Origin: Planktothrix serta PCC 8927
GTDB lineage: Bacteria; Cyanobacteriota; Cyanobacteriia; Cyanobacteriales; Microcoleaceae
Reading direction: 5' to 3'
DNA length: 62,378 bases
NCBI RefSeq assembly: GCF_900010725.2
Contig: NZ_LR734876.1
Span: forward strand, 62,319-124,696
Shown here piece after piece: positions 36,399-46,015 of the stretch; position 1 is the stretch's first letter, and each line of letters starts with the position of its first letter. A model generated the notes under the pieces. It was given only the letters and a program-made list of their open reading frames with translations, searched no databases and was not told the origin of the DNA. The position numbers and the translations under genes are program-made.

Positions 36399-36944
36399 TT
36401 AAGGAGTACGCGGTGCTGAAGGTGAACTTAACGGGGTTTTGAAGGCAGGTTTAGGATTAAAAGGTTCAACCGTAGCATTTTTAGGACTGGCACTTTCATC
36501 GGGGACTAAATACATCGATTCTACCTGTCCGCCTCCTTGAGGTAAAGCAATAAATCGTCCTTCATCAATCAAATAGGTGACGGTTTCCCCTCGAATTGTG
36601 TTGCCTTCCTGCAAAACAAACACATTCCCACTCAGGACAATGCGGCGTTCTCGACTAAAATATTGGGCTTGGGCAGCAGTTGCTTGAATACTGCGGGCGG
36701 GATAGTTAATCTGGACGTTACCCCGTGCGGTAACAATTCCCGTTTGAGCATCCGCTTCTTGAATATCAGACCGAACGGTCATCGCCCGTCCCACAGCGTT
36801 CTTAGCTGGGGGTGCATTTTGGGCATAGCTAGGGGAGGAACTCACCATGCTATCTGTAACAAAACTACTGATTAGAGCAAAGGGTAACAGAAGTGTGAAC
36901 CCCAAGGGGAGAGTGATTGAATTTAACAGTTTGGCAATCAGCAT
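36399..36944 (-). CDS. LptA-like (OstA family) periplasmic protein
   Basis: A 181-aa protein with an N-terminal signal (LLPFALISSFVTDSM...SYAQNAPP), then an OstA beta-jellyroll: VRSDIQEADAQTGIVTARGNVQINYPARSIQATAAQAQYFSRERRIVLSGNVFVLQEGNTIRGE. The pattern of short G-NV repeats matches LptA, which bridges LPS across the periplasm. Pro-rich C-terminus. It leads the lptB-lptF/G operon; AAGG before the ATG at 36944 is a fair ribosome site. Confidence 0.85.
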   Translation of the reverse strand: MLIAKLLNSITLPLGFTLLLPFALISSFVTDSMVSSSPSYAQNAPPAKNAVGRAMTVRSDIQEADAQTGIVTARGNVQINYPARSIQATAAQAQYFSRERRIVLSGNVFVLQEGNTIRGETVTYLIDEGRFIALPQGGGQVESMYLVPDESASPKNATVEPFNPKPAFKTPLSSPSAPRTP

Positions 36945-37047
36945 TATGACCTTGGAAACTCTAAAACGGTGACTGGGTGATGCAATTGAGCCAGGAACGC
37001 TGAAATTGACATCTCATAAGCCTGTGTGCCTATTGTACTCGATTGTT

Positions 37048-37179
37048 GACGGTTGGCTGTTAGGATGCCTGCGCTACGCTTACAAACCCTACAGGCTGTC
37101 ACCCTGAGCTTGCGACGGTTGGCTGTTAGGATGCCTGCGTTACGCTTACAAACCCTATAGGCTGTCATCCTGAGCTTGC
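37048..37179. repeat. Two tandem 66-bp repeats
   Basis: Period 66 bp: copies at 37048-37113 and 37114-37179 differ at about four positions. Each contains GTTGGCTGTTAGGATGCCTG and ends CCTGAGCTTGCG, part of the CCTGAGCTTGCGAAGGATC motif common to many bacterial genomes. A 74-codon frame across them is an artefact of the repeat. Confidence 0.75.
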
Positions 37180-37206
37180 GAAGGATCTCCTGGCTTCCCT
37201 GTCCCC

Positions 37207-37983
37207 CTACTGAATATTCACTTTAGGAACAGTTTTATCCTCAGCTTGAAAATAAGGTTGTTCTTGAAAATTGAACAGAGAACTGATCAAAATATTAGGA
37301 AAAGTTTGTAGGGATTGATTATAACGTTGGACGGCTTGGTTATAACGCTGGCGTTCTGTGGCGATGCGATTTTCAGTTCCGGCGAGTTCATATTGAAGAT
37401 TACTAAAAGTTTGGGAAGATTGCAATTGGGGGTTAGTGGTTGCATATTGATTCAATTGTTGAATAACCGTACTAATTTGAGTGCTGGCTGCTATTTTTTC
37501 GGGGATAGAATTGGCTTGTAAATAAGATTCCCTCGATTGAATTAGCAGTTGAATGATTTCTTTTTCCTGTTTAGCTTGGGCGTTGGTAACAGCAACTAAA
37601 TTGGGAATTAAATCGGCCCGACGCTGCATTTGGTTTTCCACTTGCGCCCAAGATGCGTTAACATTTTGTTTATGGCTGGCAATCGAATTATAAATTAAAA
37701 TACTCCAGAATATTAAAAATCCGGCTACGGCGATCGCAATTCGAGTAAAAACTTTCTGTTGTTTTTTAGATTCCAGACCTTTCTGTTCTTCTATTTGATG
37801 TTTTTCTCGAACTTCTTGAATTGCTTTTTCAATGAATTCCGGTGGAATTGAAACTTCTTTTCCCGCTTGTTGTAACGTTTCTAAAGAATAACTATTATTA
37901 GCTTCAGAATACATTCGAGATGCAACTTCTAAGACTTCAGATGCAATCTCTTCAGGGATTTTAGAGTTTTCGGGATTGTTCAT
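37207..37983 (-). CDS. LemA family protein
   Basis: 258 aa. An N-terminal cytosolic portion (1-85) is a Glu/Lys-rich helix region with a scaffold-like AIQEVREKHQIEEQ stretch; a single membrane helix (about 88-108) follows, then the LemA four-helix domain with NVNASWAQVENQMQRRADLIPNLV, the family signature, and PNILISSLFNF. LemA proteins expose the helical bundle outside the membrane; no enzymatic role is known. The long N-terminal part before the helix is longer than in most LemA proteins. Confidence 0.85.
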   Translation of the reverse strand: MNNPENSKIPEEIASEVLEVASRMYSEANNSYSLETLQQAGKEVSIPPEFIEKAIQEVREKHQIEEQKGLESKKQQKVFTRIAIAVAGFLIFWSILIYNSIASHKQNVNASWAQVENQMQRRADLIPNLVAVTNAQAKQEKEIIQLLIQSRESYLQANSIPEKIAASTQISTVIQQLNQYATTNPQLQSSQTFSNLQYELAGTENRIATERQRYNQAVQRYNQSLQTFPNILISSLFNFQEQPYFQAEDKTVPKVNIQ

Positions 37984-38208
37984 GAAAGTTCCTCCCCATC
38001 AATTTTAGAATTTAAACCCCTAAAATGGGATATTTTTATAGGAATTAAAAAGTGTTAATCTCCTTTAAAAAGGCTTTTTTAAAAGGGTAATAAGTATTAA
38101 TTCCTCTGGACAGACCTGAATAGGGATCAGGTGTAGGTTTCCACACATCCTACAAATCACCTATGATTTGATTAAAGTAGATTAGCCGGAACGTTTAGGA
38201 CGTAGACA

Positions 38209-41007
38209 ATGGTATCTCCCGCATCCTCATCAATGTCTTCTGATTCGACCTTAGACCCCATCAAAACTTGGCACACCTTCGCTGCTGACAAAGTTCTCAA
38301 GGTACTCGATACAGACAGTGAAACGGGGTTAACCCCACAGCAGGTGACTCAACGACAGGAACAGTATGGTCTCAATGAATTAAAAGAAAGCGCAGGTCGC
38401 AGTCCCTTGGAGATTTTATGGGATCAGTTCACGAATATTATGCTCGTGATGTTGATTGCTGTCGCTATTGTATCTGCCTTTATTGATTTCCGAAAGGGTA
38501 GTTTTCCCAAGGATGCGGTTGCAATTTTTGCGATTGTGATTTTGAATGGGATGTTGGGCTATTTCCAAGAAAGCCGTGCAGAACAAGCCTTAGCTGCCCT
38601 TAAACGGATGTCTTCGCCGAGAGTCCGGGTGGTGCGAGACGGTAAAATGCTAGAACTCGCAGCCAAAGAACTGGTTCCAGGGGATATCATGTTTCTCGAA
38701 GCTGGGGTGCAAATTCCGGCCGATGGTCGTTTAATTGAAGCTCAGAATTTGCAAGTCCGCGAAGCCGCTTTAACGGGAGAAGCCGAAGGGGTGATCAAAA
38801 AACCCAATGTAGAACTACCCGAAGATGCGACTTTAGGCGATCGCCTTAATATGGTATTCATGGGGACGGAAGTTGTCCAGGGAAGGGGACAAGTGATTGT
38901 CACCAATACCGGAATGACAACGGAACTCGGACGCATTGCCGAAATGATCCAGGGGGTAGAAACTGAACCCACTCCCCTACAACAACGGATGACTCAGTTA
39001 GGGAATGTCTTGGTCAGTGGGTCTTTAGCCTTAGTCGCCTTGGTGGTCATCGGGGGTGTCATTAGAACCGGGAATTTTAGTAGTTTAGAAGATTTATTAG
39101 AAGTATCCCTGAGTATGGCGGTGGCCGTTGTTCCCGAAGGTTTACCGGCGGTGGTAACAGTTACTTTAGCCATTGGAACCCAACGCATGGTACGGCGTCA
39201 TGCGTTAATTCGTAAACTTCCGGCGGTGGAAACCTTGGGTTCTGTCACAACTATTTGTTCAGATAAAACCGGAACTCTGACTCAAAATAAAATGGTTGTG
39301 CAATCGGTTTATACCTTAAATGAAGTGTTTCAAGTCACCGGAGAAGGATATGATCCGGTTGGGGAATTACGATTGATCACCTCTGACGAAAATAGCACCC
39401 TCTCTCCTGCTTCTGAAGTTTTACAACCCATTTTAAATGCCTGTGTTTTATGTAATGATGCTCAACTGCAACAAGATAAAAATCAATGGATTATTTTAGG
39501 AGATCCCACAGAAGGAGCGTTATTATCTTTAGCGGGAAAAGTCGGTTTATTTAGAGAAACTCAAAATCAACAAAACCCTCGTGTTGCTGAAATCCCTTTC
39601 TCTTCAGAACGCAAGCGCATGAGTGTGATTTGTGAATCTGATGCAGAATTTGCGATGTTTACGAAAGGATCACCGGAGTTAATTTTAGCTGAATGTGATT
39701 CTGTTCTCGTGGGTGATAAAATCATTTCTTTAACTGAAGCTGACCGTCAACGAATTCTTGACCAAAATAATGAAATGGCCGGAAAAGGATTACGAGTTTT
39801 AGGATTTTCCTCTCGATCTTTAACAAGATTACCTGAAGAAGGCAATGAAGAAACCGCCGAACAGGAATTAGTTTGGTTAGGATTAGTGGGAATGTTAGAT
39901 GCGCCGCGTCCTGAAGTTCGAGAAGCAGTTAAACGTTGTCGAGAAGCGGGAATTCGTCCGGTAATGATTACTGGAGATCATCAATTAACCGCGAAAGTAA
40001 TTGCTCAAGATTTAGGGATTGCCACATCAGATGCTCTGAGTTTAACAGGTCAAGAATTACAGAAACTTTCTCAAACGGAATTAGAACAACAAGTTGAACA
40101 GGTGAGTGTTTACGCTAGGGTTTCTCCTGAACATAAACTTCGCATTGTTCAAGCGTTACAAAAGAATGGTGAATTTGTCGCCATGACGGGGGATGGTGTT
40201 AATGATGCTCCCGCTTTAAAACAGGCAGATATTGGCATTGCGATGGGAATTACCGGAACCGATGTTAGTAAAGAAGCCAGTGATATGATTTTATTAGATG
40301 ATAACTTTGCCACCATTGTTGCTGCTACAGAAGAAGGACGAGTTGTTTATAGTAATATTCGCCGTTTTGTTAAATATATTCTCGGTAGTAATATTGGGGA
40401 AGTGTTAGTAATTGCGTCTTCTCCTCTTTTAGGCGGGGGTGTGCCGTTAACCCCTTTACAAATTTTATGGATGAACCTCGTTACTGATGGTTTACCTGCT
40501 TTAGCCTTAGCCATGGAACCTGCTGAACCTGCGGTGATGCAACGTCCTCCCTATAATCCCCGTGAAAGTATTTTTGCACGCGGATTAGGGTTATATATGA
40601 TTAGAATTGGAATTGTTTTCTCAATTTTAACAATTATTTTGATGATTTGGGCTTATAACCATGCTCAAAGCGATGGTAATCCCGAACGTTGGAAAACAAT
40701 GGTGTTTACAACTTTATGTTTAGCCCAAATGGGTCATGCAATAGCAGTACGTTCCGATACTCAATTGACGATACAAATGAATCCCGCTACTAATCTTTAT
40801 CTCTGGGCTGCTGTTGGCTTAACCACAATTCTTCAGTTACTCTTGATTTATGTTCCGCCCTTACAAAGTTTCTTTGGAACTCACTTTTTAAATTTTACTG
40901 AATTATCAATCTGTCTGGGTTTTAGTGCCTTAATGTTTATCTGGATTGAAATGGAAAAACTGGTTTATAAATGGTTTTCTCGTCGTCGTCAAAATTCGGG
41001 TTTATAA
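38209..41007 (+). CDS. P2-type cation-transporting ATPase, probably Ca2+
   Basis: 932 aa, with ten predicted helices. Motifs in order: TGEAEGV actuator loop; [17 protein letters not shown] in M4 (PEGLP is the SERCA-like ion site); phosphorylation site [19 protein letters not shown] nucleotide site; [22 protein letters not shown]; and [13 protein letters not shown] in M6, supporting Ca2+ rather than K+ or heavy metals. ATG at 38209; the neighbouring 225-bp gap holds its control region. Ca2+ specificity is inferred from helices M4 and M6. Confidence 0.9.
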   Translation: MVSPASSSMSSDSTLDPIKTWHTFAADKVLKVLDTDSETGLTPQQVTQRQEQYGLNELKESAGRSPLEILWDQFTNIMLVMLIAVAIVSAFIDFRKGSFPKDAVAIFAIVILNGMLGYFQESRAEQALAALKRMSSPRVRVVRDGKMLELAAKELVPGDIMFLEAGVQIPADGRLIEAQNLQVREAALTGEAEGVIKKPNVELPEDATLGDRLNMVFMGTEVVQGRGQVIVTNTGMTTELGRIAEMIQGVETEPTPLQQRMTQLGNVLVSGSLALVALVVIGGVIRTGNFSSLEDLLEVSLSMAVAVVPEGLPAVVTVTLAIGTQRMVRRHALIRKLPAVETLGSVTTICSDKTGTLTQNKMVVQSVYTLNEVFQVTGEGYDPVGELRLITSDENSTLSPASEVLQPILNACVLCNDAQLQQDKNQWIILGDPTEGALLSLAGKVGLFRETQNQQNPRVAEIPFSSERKRMSVICESDAEFAMFTKGSPELILAECDSVLVGDKIISLTEADRQRILDQNNEMAGKGLRVLGFSSRSLTRLPEEGNEETAEQELVWLGLVGMLDAPRPEVREAVKRCREAGIRPVMITGDHQLTAKVIAQDLGIATSDALSLTGQELQKLSQTELEQQVEQVSVYARVSPEHKLRIVQALQKNGEFVAMTGDGVNDAPALKQADIGIAMGITGTDVSKEASDMILLDDNFATIVAATEEGRVVYSNIRRFVKYILGSNIGEVLVIASSPLLGGGVPLTPLQILWMNLVTDGLPALALAMEPAEPAVMQRPPYNPRESIFARGLGLYMIRIGIVFSILTIILMIWAYNHAQSDGNPERWKTMVFTTLCLAQMGHAIAVRSDTQLTIQMNPATNLYLWAAVGLTTILQLLLIYVPPLQSFFGTHFLNFTELSICLGFSALMFIWIEMEKLVYKWFSRRRQNSGL

Positions 41008-41333
41008 AGGATTAATCTTGATTTAACCCCCTAGATAAGGACTAGAAACCTTTTCTTTTGGGCTTACTGACATTGACGTTTGACAGGGTTAGTGGTAGCG
41101 TTGCACTCAATAACTCACACATGACCCCCTATTGTTCACCAAGGGCATTCGTTGCTAATTGGGTTTTGTCCCTTAACCCAATAATCAGTTATCAGTGATC
41201 AGTTACCAGTTATCAGTGCAGGAAACAACTGTTAGACAATGTTCCTAACTCTTAACTCTTAACTCTTAACTGATCACTGATCACTGATGACTGATAACTG
41301 ACTTGACTGATAACTGATCACTGATAACTGATT
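41008..41333. repeat. Gap with ACTGATA-type heptamer repeats
   Basis: After about 170 bp without visible structure, a run of CAGTTATC/ACTGATA-type 7-bp units covers 41181-41333, interrupted by three TTAACTC units near 41250. It reaches the nucleoside transporter start codon, so the promoter of that gene lies within or before the array. No gene is seen. Confidence 0.7.
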
Positions 41334-42839
41334 ATGAGTTACCTAAATTTAATTTCATTTTTGGGAATTTTTGGCATTTGCTTTATTGCTTGGTTATTTT
41401 CAGAAAATAAACGAGTTATTCCTTGGCGAACAATGGGTTTAGGGATTGGCTTACAGTTGTTTTTAGCCTTTCTTGTATTCCTGTTTCCTCCCACTAGAAC
41501 CGCTTTAGAATGGTTTAGTAGTCTTCTCGATAGTTTATTTTATGCTGCTGATACAGGGGCTAGATTTGTCTTTGGAAAAAATATTGTTCCCCTTCCAGGA
41601 CAAACGCCAGATATCAATTTAGGCTATATTTTTGCATTTAGAGCCTTACCAACGGTAATCTTTTTCTCTGGCTTAATGGCACTGTTATATAACTTAGGTG
41701 TAATTCAAGTTGTTACGAATGTTTTTGCCAAGTTATTCTATAAAACGATGCGCTTAAGTGGGGCAGAAGCTTTAAGCGGTGCAGCCAATATCTTTGTCGG
41801 AATTGAAGCCGCCATTGTGGTCAAGCCCTACTTAGAAAAGATGACCCGTTCCGAACTGTGTGCTATTCTAACCTGTTGTTTTGGGACGGCTGCTTCATCA
41901 ACTCTCGCCATTTATGTCAGTTTCTTAAAACCTGTTTTTCCGAATATTTTAGGGCATTTAGTTTCGGCTTCTATTATGGCAATTCCTGCCTGTTTTGTGG
42001 TTTCTAAAATATTAGTTCCTGAAACCGACAAACCCCTAACATTAGGGAAACTGCCAGAAGAAAGAAAAGAAGAGAATTTAGTTACCCATGAAGGTGAAAA
42101 CCCCCCATTAGAAACTGTTGGCGGTGAACTCATGGAACGAGTTAGCCCCCTAGATTCTGCGATTATTGGAGCCTTAGATGGGGTAAAAATGTCCGTTGCT
42201 ATTGCTGCGGTTTTAATCTTAATTTTGGGATTAGTTTCTTTAGTCAATCAATTTTCAGCGTGGTTAGGTCTGTTACCGAGTCCAGTGGGAGATGTTTTTC
42301 AAGTCCTGACTTTAGCGAATATTTTGGGATTTATTTTTTATCCTTTAACCATTTTAACAGGAGTTTCCTTTGATGACTCTTGGGCAGCTTCAGTAATTAT
42401 TGGTCGTCGCTTATTAGAAACAGCAATTCCCCCCTATCAAGCCTTAGCAGAAGCCGCCAAAGAAGGATTAATTACCCCTAGAACCGTGTTAATTGTTAGT
42501 TATGCTTTATCCGGTTTTGCTCATGTTGCTTCAGTGGGGATTTTTGTGGGCGGAATGGTCGGTTTAGTTCCCTCGCGCCGGAAAGATATTTCCGAATTAG
42601 GTTGGAAAGCCTTATTCGCCGGAACATTAGCCACGATGATGATTGCTTGTTTAGCGGGATTCTACGATAATGGAAACCCCAGTATTATGGGCGATCCGGC
42701 TGCAACTCCGGCCGTTAGCACTCCCGCAGCCCCCAATACAACCGTTTCACCCGTCCCTACCGTCGCCCCTACCGTTAGTCCCTCTCCTAAAGCTTTTCCT
42801 TCTCCAAAATCGACAACTTCACCCTCCCCTAAATCTTAA
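41334..42839 (+). CDS. Concentrative nucleoside transporter (CNT/NupC family)
   Basis: 501 aa with about ten helices. Signature regions: AANIFVGIEAAIVVKPYL (residues about 149-168), where the Glu coordinates substrate and sodium or proton; FGTAASSTLAIYV; and SYALSGFAHVASVGI. The C-terminal 50 residues (PAATPAVSTPAAPNT...) are Pro/Ser/Thr-rich, low-complexity and extracytoplasmic or linker-like, not part of the transporter core. Moves nucleosides with H+ or Na+; the ion is not decided by sequence here. Confidence 0.9.
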   Translation: MSYLNLISFLGIFGICFIAWLFSENKRVIPWRTMGLGIGLQLFLAFLVFLFPPTRTALEWFSSLLDSLFYAADTGARFVFGKNIVPLPGQTPDINLGYIFAFRALPTVIFFSGLMALLYNLGVIQVVTNVFAKLFYKTMRLSGAEALSGAANIFVGIEAAIVVKPYLEKMTRSELCAILTCCFGTAASSTLAIYVSFLKPVFPNILGHLVSASIMAIPACFVVSKILVPETDKPLTLGKLPEERKEENLVTHEGENPPLETVGGELMERVSPLDSAIIGALDGVKMSVAIAAVLILILGLVSLVNQFSAWLGLLPSPVGDVFQVLTLANILGFIFYPLTILTGVSFDDSWAASVIIGRRLLETAIPPYQALAEAAKEGLITPRTVLIVSYALSGFAHVASVGIFVGGMVGLVPSRRKDISELGWKALFAGTLATMMIACLAGFYDNGNPSIMGDPAATPAVSTPAAPNTTVSPVPTVAPTVSPSPKAFPSPKSTTSPSPKS

Positions 42840-42952
42840 AGCAGAGCAGGGCAGGGCTGTGTGATTTTACAAAATTGGGGACTCAATTTGACTCCCCAAT
42901 TTTCTCGAATCAGGCGAAAAAACTGAATCATTCTAACTGAATTATCAAAAAT

Positions 42953-43552
42953 ATGGTTCAAGTCTCTATTGATGTGTTAATTAAGGCGGCGATTTCTGGA
43001 GAAGTTGTAGTGAGTTTTCCGACGGATACTGTACCCGCTTTAGCCGCCCGTCCTGATCAAGCTGAATTAATTTTTCAGGCGAAACAACGCCGTCAGGATA
43101 AACCGTTAATATTAATGGGAGCAACACCGGAAGCTTTATGGCCTTATGTTAACGGAACGGTTGAGGAATTATTGATTTGGCAAACAATTGCTCAACAATA
43201 TTGGCCGGGTGCGTTAACCTTAGTGTTACCCGCTTCTGAAAAAGTTTCCCCGGCGATCAACCCGACTGATCCCTCTACGATTGGGTTACGGGTTCCTAAT
43301 TGTGCGATCGCTCAATCCATTTTAGCCCGCACTGGCCCCCTGGCAACCACCAGTGCTAATTTATCAGGACAACCCCCCCTATTAACAACGGCTGAAATTA
43401 ATACTCAATTTCCCGATATATTAACCTTGTTTTCCTCAGAATTTGAGGCAACAATCACCCCATCGACTATCCCTTCAACGGTGGCGAAATGGCAAAGCAA
43501 TGGTGAATGGAAAATCTTGCGACAGGGAGCTTCAGTAATCAGTAATCAGTAA
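42953..43552 (+). CDS. tsaC: L-threonylcarbamoyladenylate synthase
   Basis: 199 aa of the Sua5/YciO/YrdC family. Makes TC-AMP for the t6A37 modification of tRNAs that read ANN codons. Conserved blocks: SFPTDTVPALAAR (residues about 22-34), KQRRQDKPLIL, QYWPGALTLVLP and TIGLRVPN. TsaC, not the longer Sua5 form, because there is no C-terminal Sua5 domain. It begins 113 bp after the CNT transporter. Its last codons run into a CAGTAATCAGTAATCAG repeat. Confidence 0.9.
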   Translation: MVQVSIDVLIKAAISGEVVVSFPTDTVPALAARPDQAELIFQAKQRRQDKPLILMGATPEALWPYVNGTVEELLIWQTIAQQYWPGALTLVLPASEKVSPAINPTDPSTIGLRVPNCAIAQSILARTGPLATTSANLSGQPPLLTTAEINTQFPDILTLFSSEFEATITPSTIPSTVAKWQSNGEWKILRQGASVISNQ

Positions 43553-43650
43553 AGAAAAGAAGTAATAAATAAATACTAATCTGTTGATTAACTCCGAGCT
43601 TCTAAACTTTCTAAACTGTTTACTGTTGACCAATAACTGATCAACTCTTA

Positions 43651-43684
43651 CACTGATAACTGATTACTGATTACTGATAACTGA
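43651..43684. repeat. ACTGATA/ATTACTG heptamer repeat
   Basis: Tandem CACTGATAACTGATTACTG units, 7-bp period, directly before the histidine kinase ATG at 43686. A shorter copy lies at the tsaC 3' end (43530-43555). Confidence 0.75.
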
Positions 43685-43685
43685 A

Positions 43686-44603
43686 ATGGGTTGGAGCGAA
43701 TTTCTATATTTAGGTTTTGGGTTGGGGTTAGGGATCGCCCTAAATCAGCTATGGCCGGGGAAAGGAACAAAATCGCCCGAACCCGTTGCCATCGATGACT
43801 CTCCCCAAAATATCACTGATCAACAACAGGTGCAAACCCTGTCTTATCAATTAAAACAAACTCAACTCGCCTATCAGATGGCATCGGAAATGAGTTTATT
43901 TAAAGCGGGGTTTTTGGCGCGGACGTCCCATGAGTTGCGATCGCCTCTCAATAGTATGATTGGCTCATTGCAACTGATTATCTCGGATCTGTGCGAAAGT
44001 CCAGAGGAGGAGCGAGAATTTATCCAACACGCTCACGCTTCAGCCTTGAAAATGGTGGGATTATTGGATCAAGTAATTTTTGTGGCTAAAACTGAATATG
44101 GTACAGACACAATGGATATTCATGCCATTCAGTTAGTAAAAGTCATGGATGAGGTAGAAGATTTAACCTGTATTCAGGCGGCAAATCGCAGTATTCGATT
44201 AAAAATTGAACCCCCTGATGATAATATTTATGTTCTGGCAGATTTACCCCGACTGCGACAAGTTTTAGTTAGTTTAGTGGATACAGCAATTGCTCAAATG
44301 ACTGAGGGAAGCGTGAATGTTTCTGCACATTCTTCCCCAGAGACAGGATTTGTTCACATTTGGGTTGATGATCAGCGTCCGATCAGTGCTTGGAGTGAGT
44401 CTTGGGATTTATTAAAATCAACCTTAGAAAAGGATCAAACTCCTCCAGATCAAGCCACATTATCCCCAGGAATGCGACTATTGATGAATCAAACTTTATT
44501 GAGTTTAATGAATGGACGTTTAGAGGTTTTAGCTATTCCTTCTGAGGGTGAAGATTCTAATTTTAATCGGACTCAATGTTCGATCCCTTTAGCCAAACCC
44601 TAA
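43686..44603 (+). CDS. Histidine kinase-like protein with degenerate ATPase domain
   Basis: 305 aa. An N-terminal membrane helix (residues about 3-20), a spacer with coiled-coil propensity, and an intact HisKA helix (ARTSHELRSPLNSMIGSL, His82). The ATPase part (about residues 175-300) is decayed: the N-box is QVLVSLVDTAIAQM instead of N-x3-N, and the G1 box is WVDDQRP rather than DxGxG. The C-terminal MLLMNQ and FNRTQCSIP strands remain. It may dimerise or receive phosphate from another kinase without binding ATP itself. Confidence 0.78.
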   Translation: MGWSEFLYLGFGLGLGIALNQLWPGKGTKSPEPVAIDDSPQNITDQQQVQTLSYQLKQTQLAYQMASEMSLFKAGFLARTSHELRSPLNSMIGSLQLIISDLCESPEEEREFIQHAHASALKMVGLLDQVIFVAKTEYGTDTMDIHAIQLVKVMDEVEDLTCIQAANRSIRLKIEPPDDNIYVLADLPRLRQVLVSLVDTAIAQMTEGSVNVSAHSSPETGFVHIWVDDQRPISAWSESWDLLKSTLEKDQTPPDQATLSPGMRLLMNQTLLSLMNGRLEVLAIPSEGEDSNFNRTQCSIPLAKP

Positions 44604-44613
44604 CTCACATAAA

Positions 44614-45939
44614 CTATTCATCCTCCTGAGAAAATTCCATAATATTTTCTAACCATCCTGACTCATGAAGACGGGCTAAACTTTGTTCTTTAATTAAAGT
44701 TTCTGTTTCTGGTGAGATATCAAAAATTCTTTTAATTTTGGCATCGGGTTGATTTTCTAAGCGATAAGTTAAAGAGGTATTTTGTAAAGTCTCATAACTT
44801 AATAATCTTAGCAGTTGCGAGGAATGGGTTGTGACAATAATTTGCAAGTTAGTTTGTTTAACACGAGTTTCAATTAATTCTATGAGAAGATGTAAACGGG
44901 TGGGATGAAGACCGTTATCTAATTCTTCCAAAAAATAACAACTAAAATTAGGTAAATCATCAGATTCATTAAATAACGCTGCAATGATAGCTAAAAATCT
45001 TAAAGTTCCATCGGATGCACTAATAATTGGGATTTTTTGACCATTCGCTTCTATTAATACCAGTAAGATTTTACCCGTTATATCTGTAACAAATTCTAAA
45101 TCCGTCGCATCCATTGGGGTTAATGCTTTTAACCATTCTAATACACCGATTTTAAGGTTTTGATCTTGACAAATTCCTTGTAATACTGAAGATAAGTTTT
45201 CTCCGCGATCGCCTAAAATATTTTGACCCGGGTTAGAGGGTCTTCGCATCGCATCAGGAAATAAATCTAAGAATTGTAAATGACTTAATTCGTCTAAAAC
45301 TTCATTAATATAAAAATCTATATCGTGAGAAATACTTTTATTTATTTCATTTTCACTAAAGATGTTATTTATTAAGTCACTATCAATCAGTAGGGGTTTA
45401 TCGGCTTTTGTTGGAAATTCTATGATTTTCTTAGTTTCTGAATCCTCATATATCTGAAGTAACATTTTTCCAGAATTATTAGGTAAATTCTCAATTTTAA
45501 GTTTAAGAGATTTTTGATAATATAAACTTTCCTCTACAAGCTTTGGCAATTTACCATTAATTCCTGGATTAACCTCTATGCGATAGATTAATTCATATTT
45601 ATCTTGAGTTTTAACAATCAAATTTCCTGCTTCATCACATTCAAATTCTTCAGGAAAATATAAAGTTACTTCTATAGCAAAAGTTGGAAAATTTTGAAAA
45701 GTAATATTCTGTTTTCCTCCTCTTATACCTTCCCATTCTAAAAAACCTCCTTGTCCCCACTTTTCCCCTAATATTTCAGCTAAATTATAACCTCGACTAA
45801 TTCCATGTAAAAAACGTAAAGCGTCACCAATATTACTTTTACCTGTGGCATTAGTCCCCACTAAAATTGTAAAATTACCCAAAGTTAATTCAGCTTCTTT
45901 AAAATTTTTAAATCGTTCTAAACGTATTTTTTTTAGCAT
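44614..45939 (-). CDS. AAA family ATPase (ABC/SMC-type, AAA_21-like)
   Basis: 441 aa. Walker A LVGTNATGKSNIGDAL (GTNATGKS, residues 28-35), Walker B CYFLEELDNGLHP, and an H-switch TTHSSQLL. ATPases of this kind, with a long inserted middle and no TOPRIM, occur in restriction and phage-defence loci (OLD/RloC-like), and some are general repair proteins. No nuclease partner gene is adjacent. It lies at the left edge of the accessory block, next to the GTPase gene. Confidence 0.75.
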   Translation of the reverse strand: MLKKIRLERFKNFKEAELTLGNFTILVGTNATGKSNIGDALRFLHGISRGYNLAEILGEKWGQGGFLEWEGIRGGKQNITFQNFPTFAIEVTLYFPEEFECDEAGNLIVKTQDKYELIYRIEVNPGINGKLPKLVEESLYYQKSLKLKIENLPNNSGKMLLQIYEDSETKKIIEFPTKADKPLLIDSDLINNIFSENEINKSISHDIDFYINEVLDELSHLQFLDLFPDAMRRPSNPGQNILGDRGENLSSVLQGICQDQNLKIGVLEWLKALTPMDATDLEFVTDITGKILLVLIEANGQKIPIISASDGTLRFLAIIAALFNESDDLPNFSCYFLEELDNGLHPTRLHLLIELIETRVKQTNLQIIVTTHSSQLLRLLSYETLQNTSLTYRLENQPDAKIKRIFDISPETETLIKEQSLARLHESGWLENIMEFSQEDE

Positions 45940-46015
45940 TGTGATTATTGAACGCTTAACTGAAAGAACTTTACACTATCATTATTTTTATGATAGTGTA
46001 AATTAATTCCTACTT

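Noticed and set aside
36944-37168. 74-aa ORF on the minus strand
   Set aside because: It is read through the 66-bp tandem repeat; its protein is two repeats of the same low-quality sequence.
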